Program-made: the position numbers and the translations under genes | Notes under the pieces: model-generated | What the model saw: only the letters and a program-made list of their open reading frames with translations | Told to the model about the DNA's origin: nothing | Database searches by the model: none | Source: Planctomycetaceae bacterium | GTDB taxonomy: Bacteria; Planctomycetota; Planctomycetia; Planctomycetales; Planctomycetaceae | NCBI GenBank assembly: GCA_021732995.1 | Contig: JAKFWA010000128.1 | Location: 48,845-112,844, forward strand | DNA: 64,000 nucleotides | Reading direction: 5' to 3' | In this document: positions 9,428 to 18,977 of the stretch, in pieces | Layout of the letters: the number at the start of each line of letters is the position of its first letter | Position numbering within the stretch: position 1 is the first letter of the stretch

Positions 9428-10318
9428 ATGGCTGTCGCGACCCTCGTGCCGACTCAAACCGCTCTGGAGGTCACCTGTGCCATCTGCGAAGGCTGCACAC
9501 GGGAAGTCTTCTCAAAGAACGGAGTCTGGATTCGCGACTGCCAGAGCTGCGGCCACCGCTTTGCCCTGCCCCCTCAAGATTGGGGCCACGTCGCCGCCAC
9601 CTACTCAGACGACTATTTCTTCGGTGGTGGAGCCGGCTACTCCAACTACCTCAGCGAAAGCACATTGCTGCGTCAGCACGGCCAGCGCTATGGTCGATTG
9701 TTGAAACGATTTGGTGCGCCAGGTCGCCTGCTAGATGTCGGTGCCGCAGCAGGGTTCATCCTGCAAGGCCTCAAGGATGAAGGTTGGAACGGCAGCGGCG
9801 TAGAACCCAATGCCGCAATGGCCCGGCACGCCCGCGAGGAGCTGGGCATTAATGTCTCGGCCAGTTCCTTCGAAGATTTTTCGACCGATGAACCTTTCGA
9901 TGCAATCTCGATCATTCAGGTAATGGCCCACTTCGTCGATCCTCGGGAAGCCCTCCGCAACATCGATCGGCTGTTGAAACCGGGCGGGGTCTGTGTGGTG
10001 GAAACCTGGAATGTCCAAAGCTGGTCTGCGCAACTATTCGGTCAAGGCTGGCATGAATACTCGCCGCCCAGTGTGTTGCACTGGTTCGCCCCGTCGACAC
10101 TCGGGCGCCTGTTCGAGCAATTCGGATTCCAACAACTCGCTGTCGGACGTCCGCAGAAATGGATTGAGGTCGGCCACGCCAAATCACTGCTGAAGCACAA
10201 AGCTCAAGAGTCCTTCCTCGCCAGGCTGCTCAGTCTGGCGGCCACTCCGTTGCCCTCACGCTGGCAGATCCCCTACCCCTCCGAAGACCTGTTCTGGGCC
10301 GTCTATCGGAAGAACTAA
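9428..10318 (+). CDS. Class I SAM-dependent methyltransferase with zinc ribbon
   Basis: A 296-residue protein. An N-terminal zinc ribbon uses Cys17-x2-Cys20 and Cys38-x2-Cys41. The Rossmann methyltransferase domain follows with motif I LLDVGAAAGF (101-110), an acidic GVEPN and the post-motif LLKPGGVCVVETWN. This arrangement matches Methyltransf_23-type enzymes often found in surface-polysaccharide loci. Its substrate is unknown. I choose the ATG at 9428 because the family starts close to the zinc ribbon; an in-frame upstream extension is poorly conserved-looking. Two membrane glycosyltransferases follow on the same strand, which suggests a role in making or modifying an envelope glycan or glycolipid. 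Confidence 0.85.
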   Translation: MAVATLVPTQTALEVTCAICEGCTREVFSKNGVWIRDCQSCGHRFALPPQDWGHVAATYSDDYFFGGGAGYSNYLSESTLLRQHGQRYGRLLKRFGAPGRLLDVGAAAGFILQGLKDEGWNGSGVEPNAAMARHAREELGINVSASSFEDFSTDEPFDAISIIQVMAHFVDPREALRNIDRLLKPGGVCVVETWNVQSWSAQLFGQGWHEYSPPSVLHWFAPSTLGRLFEQFGFQQLAVGRPQKWIEVGHAKSLLKHKAQESFLARLLSLAATPLPSRWQIPYPSEDLFWAVYRKN

Positions 10319-10419
10319 CTCATCCCCGCCCTGACTCTGTCCGCTCTTTCACAACCTGACTCATACCCCGCTAACAACAGCTCACCTCCAGTTACGAGGC
10401 CAGACTCGGAGTTCCGTGC

Positions 10420-12093
10420 ATGCCGAAGTGGTTCCGCTGGGCTTACGCCCTCATCTTTCTGCTGGCAGTTTACGTGCGCTGCGTTGACGTCTGGCGGCCC
10501 GTGGATGGCACGGTGCGCGATCTGTGGCGCGAAATCGATGTCGCCAGCATCGCTCGCAACTTCTACCTGGAAGGAATGAACATCGCGTTGCCGCGCATCG
10601 ATTGGCGCGGTGACGGACCCGGGTTCACCGAATCAGAATTCCCTCTGCACGCATGGACGGCAGCGTGCCTTTATCACGTGTTCGGCTATCACGAAGAATT
10701 GTTGAGGGTGATCTCTTGCGTGCTGTCGATCGCGACGGCGGGGCTCTTCTTCCACATCGCGAAGGAACGCTTGCCCACGCTGGGTTGCCTGGCCGCGTGC
10801 CTGCTCTACGCGGTGAATCCAATGTCAGTGCGCATGGCGACGGCCATTCAGCCTGAGCCTCTGATGTTCTTCGCGTACTTAAGCGCCGTGTACTGCTTCC
10901 TGAAATGGTGCGAACTCGCCAGTGGCGCGAAGAATTTTGAGCTGAACCACCCGGCAGACTCGCAGCCAGAGCCGCCCGAGAAGTCTGTTGATTGGTCAGC
11001 GACCGCGTATTTCTGGTGTGGAGTTGCGGCGACCGCACTGGCCATCCTGGCCAAAATTCCGGCCGCTCACATTGGAGTGCTCTTCGCCTGCCTGTGCTTC
11101 CATCACTTCGGAATCAAGACCATACTGCGACGAGACGTCTGGGTCTTCGCGGTAGTCTCTGTTGGCCTTCCGCTGGTGTGGTATGCCTACGCCCGCTCGC
11201 TGTATCTCGACTACGGCAATTCGCTCGGGATGTCTAACGAGGCCTACGTCCGCATCTCTTCAGGCAATTTTTTGAGGACGCTGTCCATCACGCTGCCTGG
11301 CAATGGCGCGACTGAGATGGAATGGATCTGGATGAAGGGCGGCGTGCTGCTGGGTGTGGTTGGCTTCGCTCTGATGTGGTTGGACAAGCCCTTCGCCTGG
11401 CTGCGTTATTGGGGCTTCGCGCTGCTGAGTTACTACATCGTGTCCGGTCGCACGACCGGGGAGATCTGGGCAGTCCATTACCACGTTGTCAGCGTTCCGC
11501 TGGCGGCGCTGTGCATCGGATACGCCGTGGAAAAACTGCTGGGGCCTCAAGGATTCTCCTTTGAAACCCCCATCTCCGTCCGCAACGTCTGGGTGCGATT
11601 AGGCGTTCTGTGTCTCGCGGGTCCGATCCTTGTCGGGACGCTCTTCGAAGCGTTGCAAACAACGAAATGGAACATGAAGCCGGACGGCTATGTCTGGTTG
11701 TTCGACGAGGCTCGCGAGTTCCGTTCGCACATGAATCCGGGCACGCTCATCGTGGCTAGCGGGGGAAGTGAGTTCGATCAGTTTGGACTGCTACGAGCGA
11801 TCAACGCACCGTTCTACTTCTTCTGGACTGACCACAAAGGCTTCACGCTGCCGGACGCAGATCAGTCCATCACGAAGCTCGAAGAACTGAAACGACGCGG
11901 TGCTCGCTACTTCGTCGCGGATCGCAAGAGCTTGAATGTCGCTCCGGAGTTCGATCACGAGTTGCGGGCTCACTACCCCATCCTCTCCGAAGGTAAGCAG
12001 GCCATTCTGTTCGACCTCGGACTCACCACCTTTGACGAAGAACACGCAACTGTCGGACGTGACAACTCCGAACAAAGCGAACAAGCGTCGTAG
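10420..12093 (+). CDS. GT39/PMT-like membrane glycosyltransferase
   Basis: A 557-residue polytopic membrane protein with about ten hydrophobic segments. The first outside loop carries RDLWREIDVASIARN (33-47) with the acidic residues expected at the active site, then ESEFPLHAW (71-79). This is the pattern of ArnT/PMT-type transferases that use a lipid-phosphate-linked sugar donor. A soluble C-terminal part follows the last membrane segment (about 430-557). CGGAG precedes the ATG. The gene lies between the methyltransferase and a second transferase of the same general type. Donor and acceptor are unknown. Confidence 0.82.
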   Translation: MPKWFRWAYALIFLLAVYVRCVDVWRPVDGTVRDLWREIDVASIARNFYLEGMNIALPRIDWRGDGPGFTESEFPLHAWTAACLYHVFGYHEELLRVISCVLSIATAGLFFHIAKERLPTLGCLAACLLYAVNPMSVRMATAIQPEPLMFFAYLSAVYCFLKWCELASGAKNFELNHPADSQPEPPEKSVDWSATAYFWCGVAATALAILAKIPAAHIGVLFACLCFHHFGIKTILRRDVWVFAVVSVGLPLVWYAYARSLYLDYGNSLGMSNEAYVRISSGNFLRTLSITLPGNGATEMEWIWMKGGVLLGVVGFALMWLDKPFAWLRYWGFALLSYYIVSGRTTGEIWAVHYHVVSVPLAALCIGYAVEKLLGPQGFSFETPISVRNVWVRLGVLCLAGPILVGTLFEALQTTKWNMKPDGYVWLFDEAREFRSHMNPGTLIVASGGSEFDQFGLLRAINAPFYFFWTDHKGFTLPDADQSITKLEELKRRGARYFVADRKSLNVAPEFDHELRAHYPILSEGKQAILFDLGLTTFDEEHATVGRDNSEQSEQAS

Positions 12094-12189
12094 CCTTCAT
12101 CCGCGAATCAGGCGCCGCTCGTTGCCCGAAGCTCCCGCGCTGGCATCTTTCAACAGACGTTCCAATCGACGCGACGAGGAGCCCTCTCG

Positions 12190-13941
12190 GTGACAGACAA
12201 TCTCGAACAACAAGTTCGTGAAGCCGCAAGCTCAGGAACTGAAAACAGCCGGTTCTCTGACCGCGCTGTCTTCGGACTGATCGCGGTGCTGTTTGTCGCC
12301 GTCAGCCTGTTCTCGTGGCATCAGCCGGTCTCATCGATGGAGATGAACCGCAACGACGCGGCGTGTTACCTGATCATGGCGAAGAATCTCACTCAACACG
12401 GAGTGTATTCGCTCGATCAAGTCGCCCCGTTCCGACCGCACACCGAATGGCCGCCGGGAATACCTTTCCTGTACGCGCTGCCCATGGCGTTTCTCGACTT
12501 CCCGCTGACGACGACCGGAACATCGGTCATTCATGCCTGGACGTTGTTAATCTCGCTGACGTCGTTATGGCTGGTGTACCGCTTCCTGCGAACTCTGATT
12601 TCGCAAGCCGGCGCATTCGCAGTGGTGGCCGCGCTGGCGACCACGAAGGCGTTTCTGGATTCAGCGCAGGCAGCCGTTGCAGATACCGCGTCAGTCGGTG
12701 CAGCCTTTCTGGTTCTGAATTGGATGCAGCAATATTTCCAATCACGGTTTCGTGGCGCAACCGGTGCCGGTTCCGACTTAGCTTCGACAGCCACGGCTCG
12801 CGGCCAGATCGCGTTGCACATCGCACTCGCGCTGGCTCCGCTGGTAAAGCCGTACCTGGGGATGTTGCACGCCGCGTACCTCGCGAAACTCATTCAGCAC
12901 TGGTGGCGTGATTCCGGCGCGGGCAAAGCCGCGCACCTTCGCCTGCTGCGCGGACTGGTTACCTTGGGAGTATGTTGCCTCCCCTTCGCGGGCTTCATCG
13001 CGTATTCGGTCTTGGCCGCTCAGCAAACCGAACAGATCAGCGCCATCACCTGGCTCACGACCGACAATCCCGTCGAGATACACAAGACCGGTGAAACTGC
13101 GGATCACAAGTCACTGAGGGAATGGATTGCTGGCGGTCTCGGCGTGCTGAAGTACCACCTCGTCTACAACGCCATTGATGCGGCTGTGCCGGCGCTGTCC
13201 TGGTGGAGATTCAGCGAATGGCCTTCTCCATGGCGCGCACCGGTAATGGCACTCTTGCTGGGAACAATGCTGGTCGGAGCCGTGCAACTGCTGCAGCGCA
13301 GAGAAGTGCTGAGTGTCGCCTACGCCGGCGCAATGTTCGCCTTCTTTATCGTCTTCGCCTGCGACAGTCCGCGTTACTTCACCGTGTTGAGTCCTATGTG
13401 CGGCCTCTTCGCATGGATTGGCGGAACGACGATGTTCGCATGGGGTCAGCGGATACTCGCGCGCCGACCATTCCCACAATTCCGCGCGCATCCGTTAGGA
13501 ACATGTCCCCATTCAGTTGTGGTCACTGCGGCCTTGTTGCTGAGTGCCGGACATTCAACAGCTTGCTGGATCAATCATCGAGCGGGCTGCCAGTTCGACG
13601 CAGTTCCGTTTTACGAGGAGTTGTACGCCACGCTGCACGCGGCACGCGATGATGCTGCCGTCGGCGCCATTGTCGTGCCATTCCAGTTGCGCGACATGTC
13701 GATCGTCGAAACCGGCAAGCCGATTCTTACATGGCAGGACTACGAGCAGCAGCGTGATGCGGCGACCGCAGGCTGGGCATTCATTAAAGTGAAGCACGAT
13801 CCATCAGGGCGAATTTCACCGACACCAGCAACGGCATTCGGTGGCGAAACTACAACTCATCCCCGGACGGCTGAGTTCCACTGCGTCGACCTTCGCACGC
13901 CGCGCCAACCGCCGCAGCATGCCGTCGTGCGGAACCAATAG
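12190..13941 (+). CDS. GT39-like membrane glycosyltransferase, second copy
   Basis: A 583-residue polytopic membrane protein of the same fold as the gene before it but clearly diverged. After the first membrane span it has MEMNRNDAACYLIMAKNL with the acidic Asp57 and then HTEWPPGIPFLYAL (84-97), the WPPG/Y element typical of such enzymes. The start is a GTG at 12190, supported by GAGGAG upstream. About 95 bases separate it from the first copy, so they are probably co-transcribed. The stop is 9 bases from the stop of the convergent SpoA-domain gene. Its acceptor is unknown. Confidence 0.8.
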   Translation: MTDNLEQQVREAASSGTENSRFSDRAVFGLIAVLFVAVSLFSWHQPVSSMEMNRNDAACYLIMAKNLTQHGVYSLDQVAPFRPHTEWPPGIPFLYALPMAFLDFPLTTTGTSVIHAWTLLISLTSLWLVYRFLRTLISQAGAFAVVAALATTKAFLDSAQAAVADTASVGAAFLVLNWMQQYFQSRFRGATGAGSDLASTATARGQIALHIALALAPLVKPYLGMLHAAYLAKLIQHWWRDSGAGKAAHLRLLRGLVTLGVCCLPFAGFIAYSVLAAQQTEQISAITWLTTDNPVEIHKTGETADHKSLREWIAGGLGVLKYHLVYNAIDAAVPALSWWRFSEWPSPWRAPVMALLLGTMLVGAVQLLQRREVLSVAYAGAMFAFFIVFACDSPRYFTVLSPMCGLFAWIGGTTMFAWGQRILARRPFPQFRAHPLGTCPHSVVVTAALLLSAGHSTACWINHRAGCQFDAVPFYEELYATLHAARDDAAVGAIVVPFQLRDMSIVETGKPILTWQDYEQQRDAATAGWAFIKVKHDPSGRISPTPATAFGGETTTHPRTAEFHCVDLRTPRQPPQHAVVRNQ

Positions 13942-13950
13942 CGCTGAAAC

Positions 13951-14841
13951 TCAGATACGATGCACGCGTTGTTCACGCTGTTTGCGAGATTCGGTCTCGT
14001 TGATCTTGATCGCAAAGTGCTCGCCCATCTTGACGGCCTCGCCGCGGCAATAAAGCTGCCCGCCGACGTACACGTCCAGCGGATCTTCGCAGGGCTTGTC
14101 GAAGGTCAGCAACATACCAGGGGCCAGTTGGCGAAGTTGACGCAGGTCGATGCGTTTCTCGGCGATGCGAACGACTAACGGCACCGGAATCGCCAGCACG
14201 CGCCGCCGACGGGAGTCAGCCGAACTGACCACTGGTTGCGGCTCTTCCTCGAACTCCTCTTCTTCTGCGCCTTCGACTTCTTCAGGCTCTTCATCCACCT
14301 CTTCGACAACGGGAATCGCGGGCCAATCACCCACCGCTTGAAAGCGCGGAGTCATCAGCGGCCAGTACATCAGAATCTTTGGCGGATCGGCAGACGCCAT
14401 CGGCTTCTGAACGGTGATCTCCAGCAGTTGCGCGCTCTCGTCGAGGCCACACGCCATCAGTTGCCGCTTCAAACTGCCGCAGGCCACGGTCGCGAACTGG
14501 GTCGCCTCCAGTTCAGGGGGCACCATGCCCACCGACCACTCCATCGCCAGAGTTTGCAGGCGAGATTCCTGGCTTTCATCCGGGGTGCGATACCAGTTGG
14601 GTAGCGGCAGGCGCTCGGCGATCAGGCAAGCGATCGCCCACTCGCCCACCTGAAAGAGCACCATCACGCCTGGTTCGTCGTAAGCGTTCTCCACCAGTGA
14701 TGCGCCACCAGCCGTTGGAGAACCGAGGCTCAGTTGATACTTCGAACCCAGTGACGCATTGAGAGACTGAGTAATCGCCTGCGCATTCTCCTGACACGTG
14801 GCGACAATCTGCTCCGACGTTGTCGGCGAAGGTCCGGTCAT
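13951..14841 (-). CDS. FliM/FliN-type SpoA domain protein
   Basis: A 296-residue protein ending in a SpoA (FliMN_C) domain, about 215-281, with IPVPLVVRIAEKRIDL and LTFDKPCEDPLDVYVGG. SpoA domains build the flagellar C-ring and the sorting platform of type III secretion. The N-terminal 170 residues resemble a CheC/FliM-like middle region only loosely. A very acidic linker (about 180-205, many Glu) joins them. I place the start at 14841 (MTGPSPTT), with AGGAG 12 bases upstream; a longer frame exists. No other flagellar gene is nearby except csrA 8 kb away. It may be a second motor-switch paralogue or have a non-motility role. Confidence 0.75.
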   Translation of the reverse strand: MTGPSPTTSEQIVATCQENAQAITQSLNASLGSKYQLSLGSPTAGGASLVENAYDEPGVMVLFQVGEWAIACLIAERLPLPNWYRTPDESQESRLQTLAMEWSVGMVPPELEATQFATVACGSLKRQLMACGLDESAQLLEITVQKPMASADPPKILMYWPLMTPRFQAVGDWPAIPVVEEVDEEPEEVEGAEEEEFEEEPQPVVSSADSRRRRVLAIPVPLVVRIAEKRIDLRQLRQLAPGMLLTFDKPCEDPLDVYVGGQLYCRGEAVKMGEHFAIKINETESRKQREQRVHRI

Positions 14842-15017
14842 GATGCAGGCAAACTCCTGAAGAATGCAGCGATTCGCCTCCTGATGGCCCTCAGATAAGC
14901 CCGCGCTGCGGCTCGAATTGCACTCACATCGGCTAACTCCGCCCAAACGCTGAGTTTTTTGCCCGGCGGCGGACTGGTCTCACACATCGCCTGCCGCAAC
15001 TTCAACTCGCGCAATAA

Positions 15018-17126
15018 CTACTGAACGCGGTTGGGCAGAATCATGATGGGGCAACCAGCCCAATGCAGGCGGCGTTCCAGCGAGTAGGCCGTCCGGTTGT
15101 GCAGCAGACGCTGGTACCAGGTTTCACGTTGAAACACGAGTTGTCCGGCGAAGAACACCGCATTCGGAAACTGCTTCCGCACTTCGAGGCACACGTGCTC
15201 AAGTTCTTCGACGACGTCCGTGCCGACACTCATGAATGCGGCCGACGCCATGCCGAGTTTCTGGCCCAGTTCCACATACTTATTGAGGTTGGTCTCGGTG
15301 TGCTTGCGCAGCTCTTCGACCTCGCTGGCGCCCTTGAAATTGCCCGAGTCCACCACTCCGACGGAAACAAAGATCAGGTTCTTGTAGTAGCCGCGCCAGA
15401 CGCTCAGAGCGTGATAGATCGTGTGAATCCCCAAGCCGCCATAACCGCCGACCATCACAACGGCCGTCGGCTGATCTTCACGAGGTTCCGACAGATTGGG
15501 CTCACCGACAATCGGCAAGTCGGCCAATGTCTGATCCAACAGTCGCAGCTTCTTGGACACCTTTTGATAGTACCGCTGAATCAGTTCACAGACGCCAAAG
15601 CAAGCGCCAGTAACCGCCAAGGTGATCCACCCGCCGGTCTCAAACTTCTCCACAACTGTGATCGTGAGGATCAGGCAGCACAGGAATGCACCAAACGAAA
15701 ACAGGGCAAGACGCTTCTTCCAAAGTTCCGAGGTCTGACGCCGTTGCCACCAAAACGCACACATCCCGAGCATGGACAACGAAAATGTGATGAACACGTT
15801 GATCGAATACATGATGACCAGCGTCGAAACGTGACCTCGAGTGAGCAGCAGCGCAACTAAAGCGGCCAGCCCCATCAACACGATCCCATTATGGGTCGCC
15901 AGACGCTCGGAGAGGTTCGCGAACCAGTGGGGCACCCAGGAGTCGCGGGCCATGTTAGCGAGCACGCGCGGCCCATCGATAAAACCCGCTTGAGCAGCAA
16001 CGACCAACAGAGCGCCTTCGGAGAGCATCGTCACGATAATGAAACCCGTACCGAAAGCACTGTCTCCCAACCCCAGACGCCCGATAAAGACTTCCGTCAG
16101 CGCATGATTCATGGTCTTGTCAGGGCTGAACTGAATCTTCAACAGCAAGTAGGCCAGCATCAGACCGCCAGCAGTCAGAGACAGGGAAATCGCCATGTAA
16201 ACCATGGTTCGCTTGCCGGTGGCAACGCGCGGCTCGCGCATCACCGCCATGCTGTTCGAAACGGCTTCGATGCCCGTGTAAGTACCAGCACCCAAAGAGT
16301 AGGCGTGCAGCAACAGAGCCATCATGCCCCATAAGCCGATTTGTGGATCGGCGATGCTCGTTCGAACTTCCGTTGCGACCGTCGCGACGACCTGTCCGGT
16401 CTCGCCGATATCCATGAAGACCGAACCCGCGATCATGATGGCGTGCGTCACCAGGAAGATCAGGAAGATGGGCACCAACGCCATCACGGACTCTTTGACG
16501 CCCCGCAGATTGAGAATGATCAAGAACAGGATCGCACCCGCTTCCGCAGCGAGTTTCCATTCGACGGCGTCGAACCCCAACCAATGCCAATCCGTTCCAA
16601 AAAAACCAAACAGGGCGTCCCCCGCGGCGGCGATGGAAACCGTCACCGTGAGCACATAGTCCACCATCAAGGCACAGCCAGACGTCAGTCCCGCCTGCCG
16701 CCCCAAGAGCTTGCTCGCGACCAGATAGCCGCCGCCGCCGCTGGGAAACTCCTCAATGATGTGGCCATAGCAGGCTGAAATGATGAAAACCGTAGCCACC
16801 GTGGCCAGCGACAGGAACACGGCCAAAGGCGCATGGCTGCCGAGATGATGGAAGGCTTCCGAAGGTCCGTAACAGGATGATGACAGGCCGTCGGCTCCCA
16901 GCCCGACCCATGCCAGAAAAGCAACGAGCGACAAACTCTCAAAGAGCGCGTGATCGCCCAGGTCGCGCGGTTTGCCGATCAGAAACGTCTTCGCCCGATC
17001 AATCCACGGCACTTCCTCGGTCTCAGATTCAGGCCCGTGCGAAATCGGGATCACTGGAGGCAGAGCATCATCATCAGAGGCACCGTCTGGGGAACCAGCA
17101 GCCTCAGAAGCGTTGTGAGCGGTCAT
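15018..17126 (-). CDS. APC-superfamily permease, KimA-like potassium importer
   Basis: A 702-residue protein with about 12 membrane segments followed by a cytoplasmic domain (about 540-702). Features shared with Bacillus KimA, compared from memory, are FLIGKP before the first segment, Asp79 and Tyr86 in ADGLSSSCYG, EEFPSGGGGYLVASK, and Asp156-Tyr157 in ALMVDYVLTVTVS, matching residues reported to bind potassium in KimA. The C-terminal LLHNRTAYSLERRL also matches. The family normally does proton-coupled potassium uptake and is inhibited by c-di-AMP. A plain amino-acid transporter is the alternative. The N-terminal 40 residues are acidic and Ser-rich. The ATG has only a weak ribosome-binding site. 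Confidence 0.8.
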   Translation of the reverse strand: MTAHNASEAAGSPDGASDDDALPPVIPISHGPESETEEVPWIDRAKTFLIGKPRDLGDHALFESLSLVAFLAWVGLGADGLSSSCYGPSEAFHHLGSHAPLAVFLSLATVATVFIISACYGHIIEEFPSGGGGYLVASKLLGRQAGLTSGCALMVDYVLTVTVSIAAAGDALFGFFGTDWHWLGFDAVEWKLAAEAGAILFLIILNLRGVKESVMALVPIFLIFLVTHAIMIAGSVFMDIGETGQVVATVATEVRTSIADPQIGLWGMMALLLHAYSLGAGTYTGIEAVSNSMAVMREPRVATGKRTMVYMAISLSLTAGGLMLAYLLLKIQFSPDKTMNHALTEVFIGRLGLGDSAFGTGFIIVTMLSEGALLVVAAQAGFIDGPRVLANMARDSWVPHWFANLSERLATHNGIVLMGLAALVALLLTRGHVSTLVIMYSINVFITFSLSMLGMCAFWWQRRQTSELWKKRLALFSFGAFLCCLILTITVVEKFETGGWITLAVTGACFGVCELIQRYYQKVSKKLRLLDQTLADLPIVGEPNLSEPREDQPTAVVMVGGYGGLGIHTIYHALSVWRGYYKNLIFVSVGVVDSGNFKGASEVEELRKHTETNLNKYVELGQKLGMASAAFMSVGTDVVEELEHVCLEVRKQFPNAVFFAGQLVFQRETWYQRLLHNRTAYSLERRLHWAGCPIMILPNRVQ

Positions 17127-17323
17127 ATTGCCAATTGAATGAGACTCGAAGATCCCCGGAGCAACGCTGCCACCGGTCGGCTTTCGAGTCGAGTAAGTTC
17201 AGCTCAACAAAGTCCGACAACACTAAGCCGAATGTCGCAGGAATGCACTCCGAGCACAAACGACGCTCGCTGTCCGGCTTGTCGAGTCACGCGTTCACGA
17301 TTGCAGAACGCCCGGCACATCGG

Positions 17324-18319
17324 TTAGCCGCCAATTGAGTACATGGGGCGATCCGGCTGAATGAACCGGGCGGTGTTGATCTCGTGCCCTTCTTTTTTTG
17401 CGGTGATGGACGCTCGCACGGCTGCGGCAATCTCTTCATCAGGCACTCCACCTCGCAGCATTGACTTGATGTCAGTCTCCTCAAGACTGAAGAGACAATT
17501 CCGCACCTTTCCATCCGCCGTGATTCGGAACCGATTGCACTGCATGCAAAACGGCTGGCTCACAGACGCAATGAACCCAATCCGGCCGACGCCATCCGCA
17601 AACTGAAACTCCGACGCCGGGGCATGCGGATCATGATCGCCGATCGGCACCAATGGCATGATCTCAGCCGACAATCGCTCGATGATTTCAGATGCAAACA
17701 GAACCTTTTCGCGCTCCCAGGCATTGTCAGCATCCAGCGGCATGAACTCGATGAAACGAATCTCAGCCCCGGTCTCGCGCGCGAAATGCCCAAACGGAAC
17801 GATCTGATCTTCGGTCATCCCACGGATGGAGACGGCATTCACTTTGACCGGATCAAAGCCCACTCGCTTAGCGGCATGAATGGCTTCAATGACTTTCTCA
17901 TAGCCCTCGCGGCGTGTGATCTCTTGAAAACGAACGGGATCCAGAGCATCCAGGCTGATGTTGACGCGTCGCAAGCCAGCGTCCCACAACGCTTGGGCCT
18001 GCTCGGCGAATAGAATGCCGTTCGTCGTTACTCCAATGTCCTTGACGCCCGGAATCGCCGCGATCTTTTCAACCAGCAGATGCAGATCTTTGCGCACCAA
18101 CGGCTCGCCACCCGTCAGGCGGATCTTGTTGACGCCCATCGGGACGACAATGCGCACGAAGCGTTCGATTTCTTCGAACGTCAGCAACTCGCGACGATTC
18201 ATGAACTGCACATCACCAGCGGGCATGCAGTAGAAGCAGCGAATGTTGCAACGGTCCGTCACACTGATGCGCAAGTTGTTGTGAACGCGTCCAAACGTGT
18301 CGATCAGTGGCTCGATCAT
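17324..18319 (-). CDS. moaA: GTP 3',8-cyclase
   Basis: A 331-residue MoaA, the radical-SAM enzyme that makes the first intermediate of molybdenum cofactor from GTP. The N-terminal iron-sulfur motif is Cys24-x3-Cys28-x2-Cys31 (CNIRCFYC), followed by TGGEP at 69-73. The second cluster is Cys258-x2-Cys261-x13-Cys275. The chain ends in the catalytic Gly-Gly tail. Length is normal. The start overlaps the stop of moaE by ATGA (18316-18319), so the two are translationally coupled. Confidence 0.96.
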   Translation of the reverse strand: MIEPLIDTFGRVHNNLRISVTDRCNIRCFYCMPAGDVQFMNRRELLTFEEIERFVRIVVPMGVNKIRLTGGEPLVRKDLHLLVEKIAAIPGVKDIGVTTNGILFAEQAQALWDAGLRRVNISLDALDPVRFQEITRREGYEKVIEAIHAAKRVGFDPVKVNAVSIRGMTEDQIVPFGHFARETGAEIRFIEFMPLDADNAWEREKVLFASEIIERLSAEIMPLVPIGDHDPHAPASEFQFADGVGRIGFIASVSQPFCMQCNRFRITADGKVRNCLFSLEETDIKSMLRGGVPDEEIAAAVRASITAKKEGHEINTARFIQPDRPMYSIGG

Positions 18320-18753
18320 GATCGCGCCTCCCGGACGTTGTCAGCACCGGGATGAACCCACTCGGTGCTTCCGTCCGACCAATTCTCTTTCTTCCAGATA
18401 GGAACTACTTCCTTTAAACGATCGATGAGAAATCGACCTGCGTCAAATGCGTCTTTGCGATGCGGACAACTTACCGCGACCGCCACGCTAATGTCGCCCA
18501 GTTCCAGGTGTCCCAGACGATGAATGATCCCCGCGTTCACGACGGGCCAGCGCTGCCGAGCTTCCGCTTCCAACTCGTTCATCTTCGCAACGGCCATCTC
18601 GGGAAAAGCCTCGTAGTCGAGTGCCAGCGTCTGACGACCGTGAGTCATTTCGCGCACGGTTCCCAGAAAGAGCACCACGGCCCCGGCATCGTTCGATCGC
18701 ACATCCTCCGTGAGGCGGTGATAATCGATGACATCTTGAGTCAGCAGGATCAT
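18316..18753 (-). CDS. moaE: Molybdopterin synthase catalytic subunit
   Basis: A 145-residue MoaE, which inserts sulfur into precursor Z together with MoaD. Matching blocks are GAVVLFLGTVRE, LDYEAFPEMA, HRLGHLELGDISVAVAVS, HRKDAFDAGRFLIDRLK and VPIWKKE with its conserved lysines. I use the ATG at 18753; an upstream in-frame extension of 33 codons has no family match. It is the first gene of a two-gene unit with moaA. No moaD is present in the window, so the small subunit must be encoded elsewhere. Confidence 0.93.
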   Translation of the reverse strand: MILLTQDVIDYHRLTEDVRSNDAGAVVLFLGTVREMTHGRQTLALDYEAFPEMAVAKMNELEAEARQRWPVVNAGIIHRLGHLELGDISVAVAVSCPHRKDAFDAGRFLIDRLKEVVPIWKKENWSDGSTEWVHPGADNVREARS

Positions 18754-18889
18754 TTCAATTCCCGAACGTATTCGCGGCGAAGTTGGCGTCTCTCGGAAAC
18801 GATAACTTCCCGTCAACCGAGCCTCATGACATTGGTCATCAGCATCGGGCAAGTAAACCGCGAAGCAGACGAATCCCTGAGAAGCAAGA

Positions 18890-18930
18890 AAGACCTGCCG
18901 AACGAATCGGCAGGTCTTCTGTTCTCAATT
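18890..18930 (-). terminator. Intrinsic terminator after the Tat-type oxidoreductase
   Basis: A perfect 11-bp stem (18890-18900 with 18908-18918) and 7-base loop. Read on the minus strand it follows the stop at 18978 by about 60 bases and runs into a T/C-rich stretch. It separates that gene from moaE. Confidence 0.8.
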
Positions 18931-18977
18931 CGAAATCCTCGGCACAGTTTTGCCGAAGCCCGATCAAATTCTACCAA

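Noticed and set aside
17127..17323. A c-di-AMP riboswitch before the KimA-like gene
   Set aside because: The 197-base leader has no recognisable conserved pattern of that riboswitch; I cannot support it by eye.
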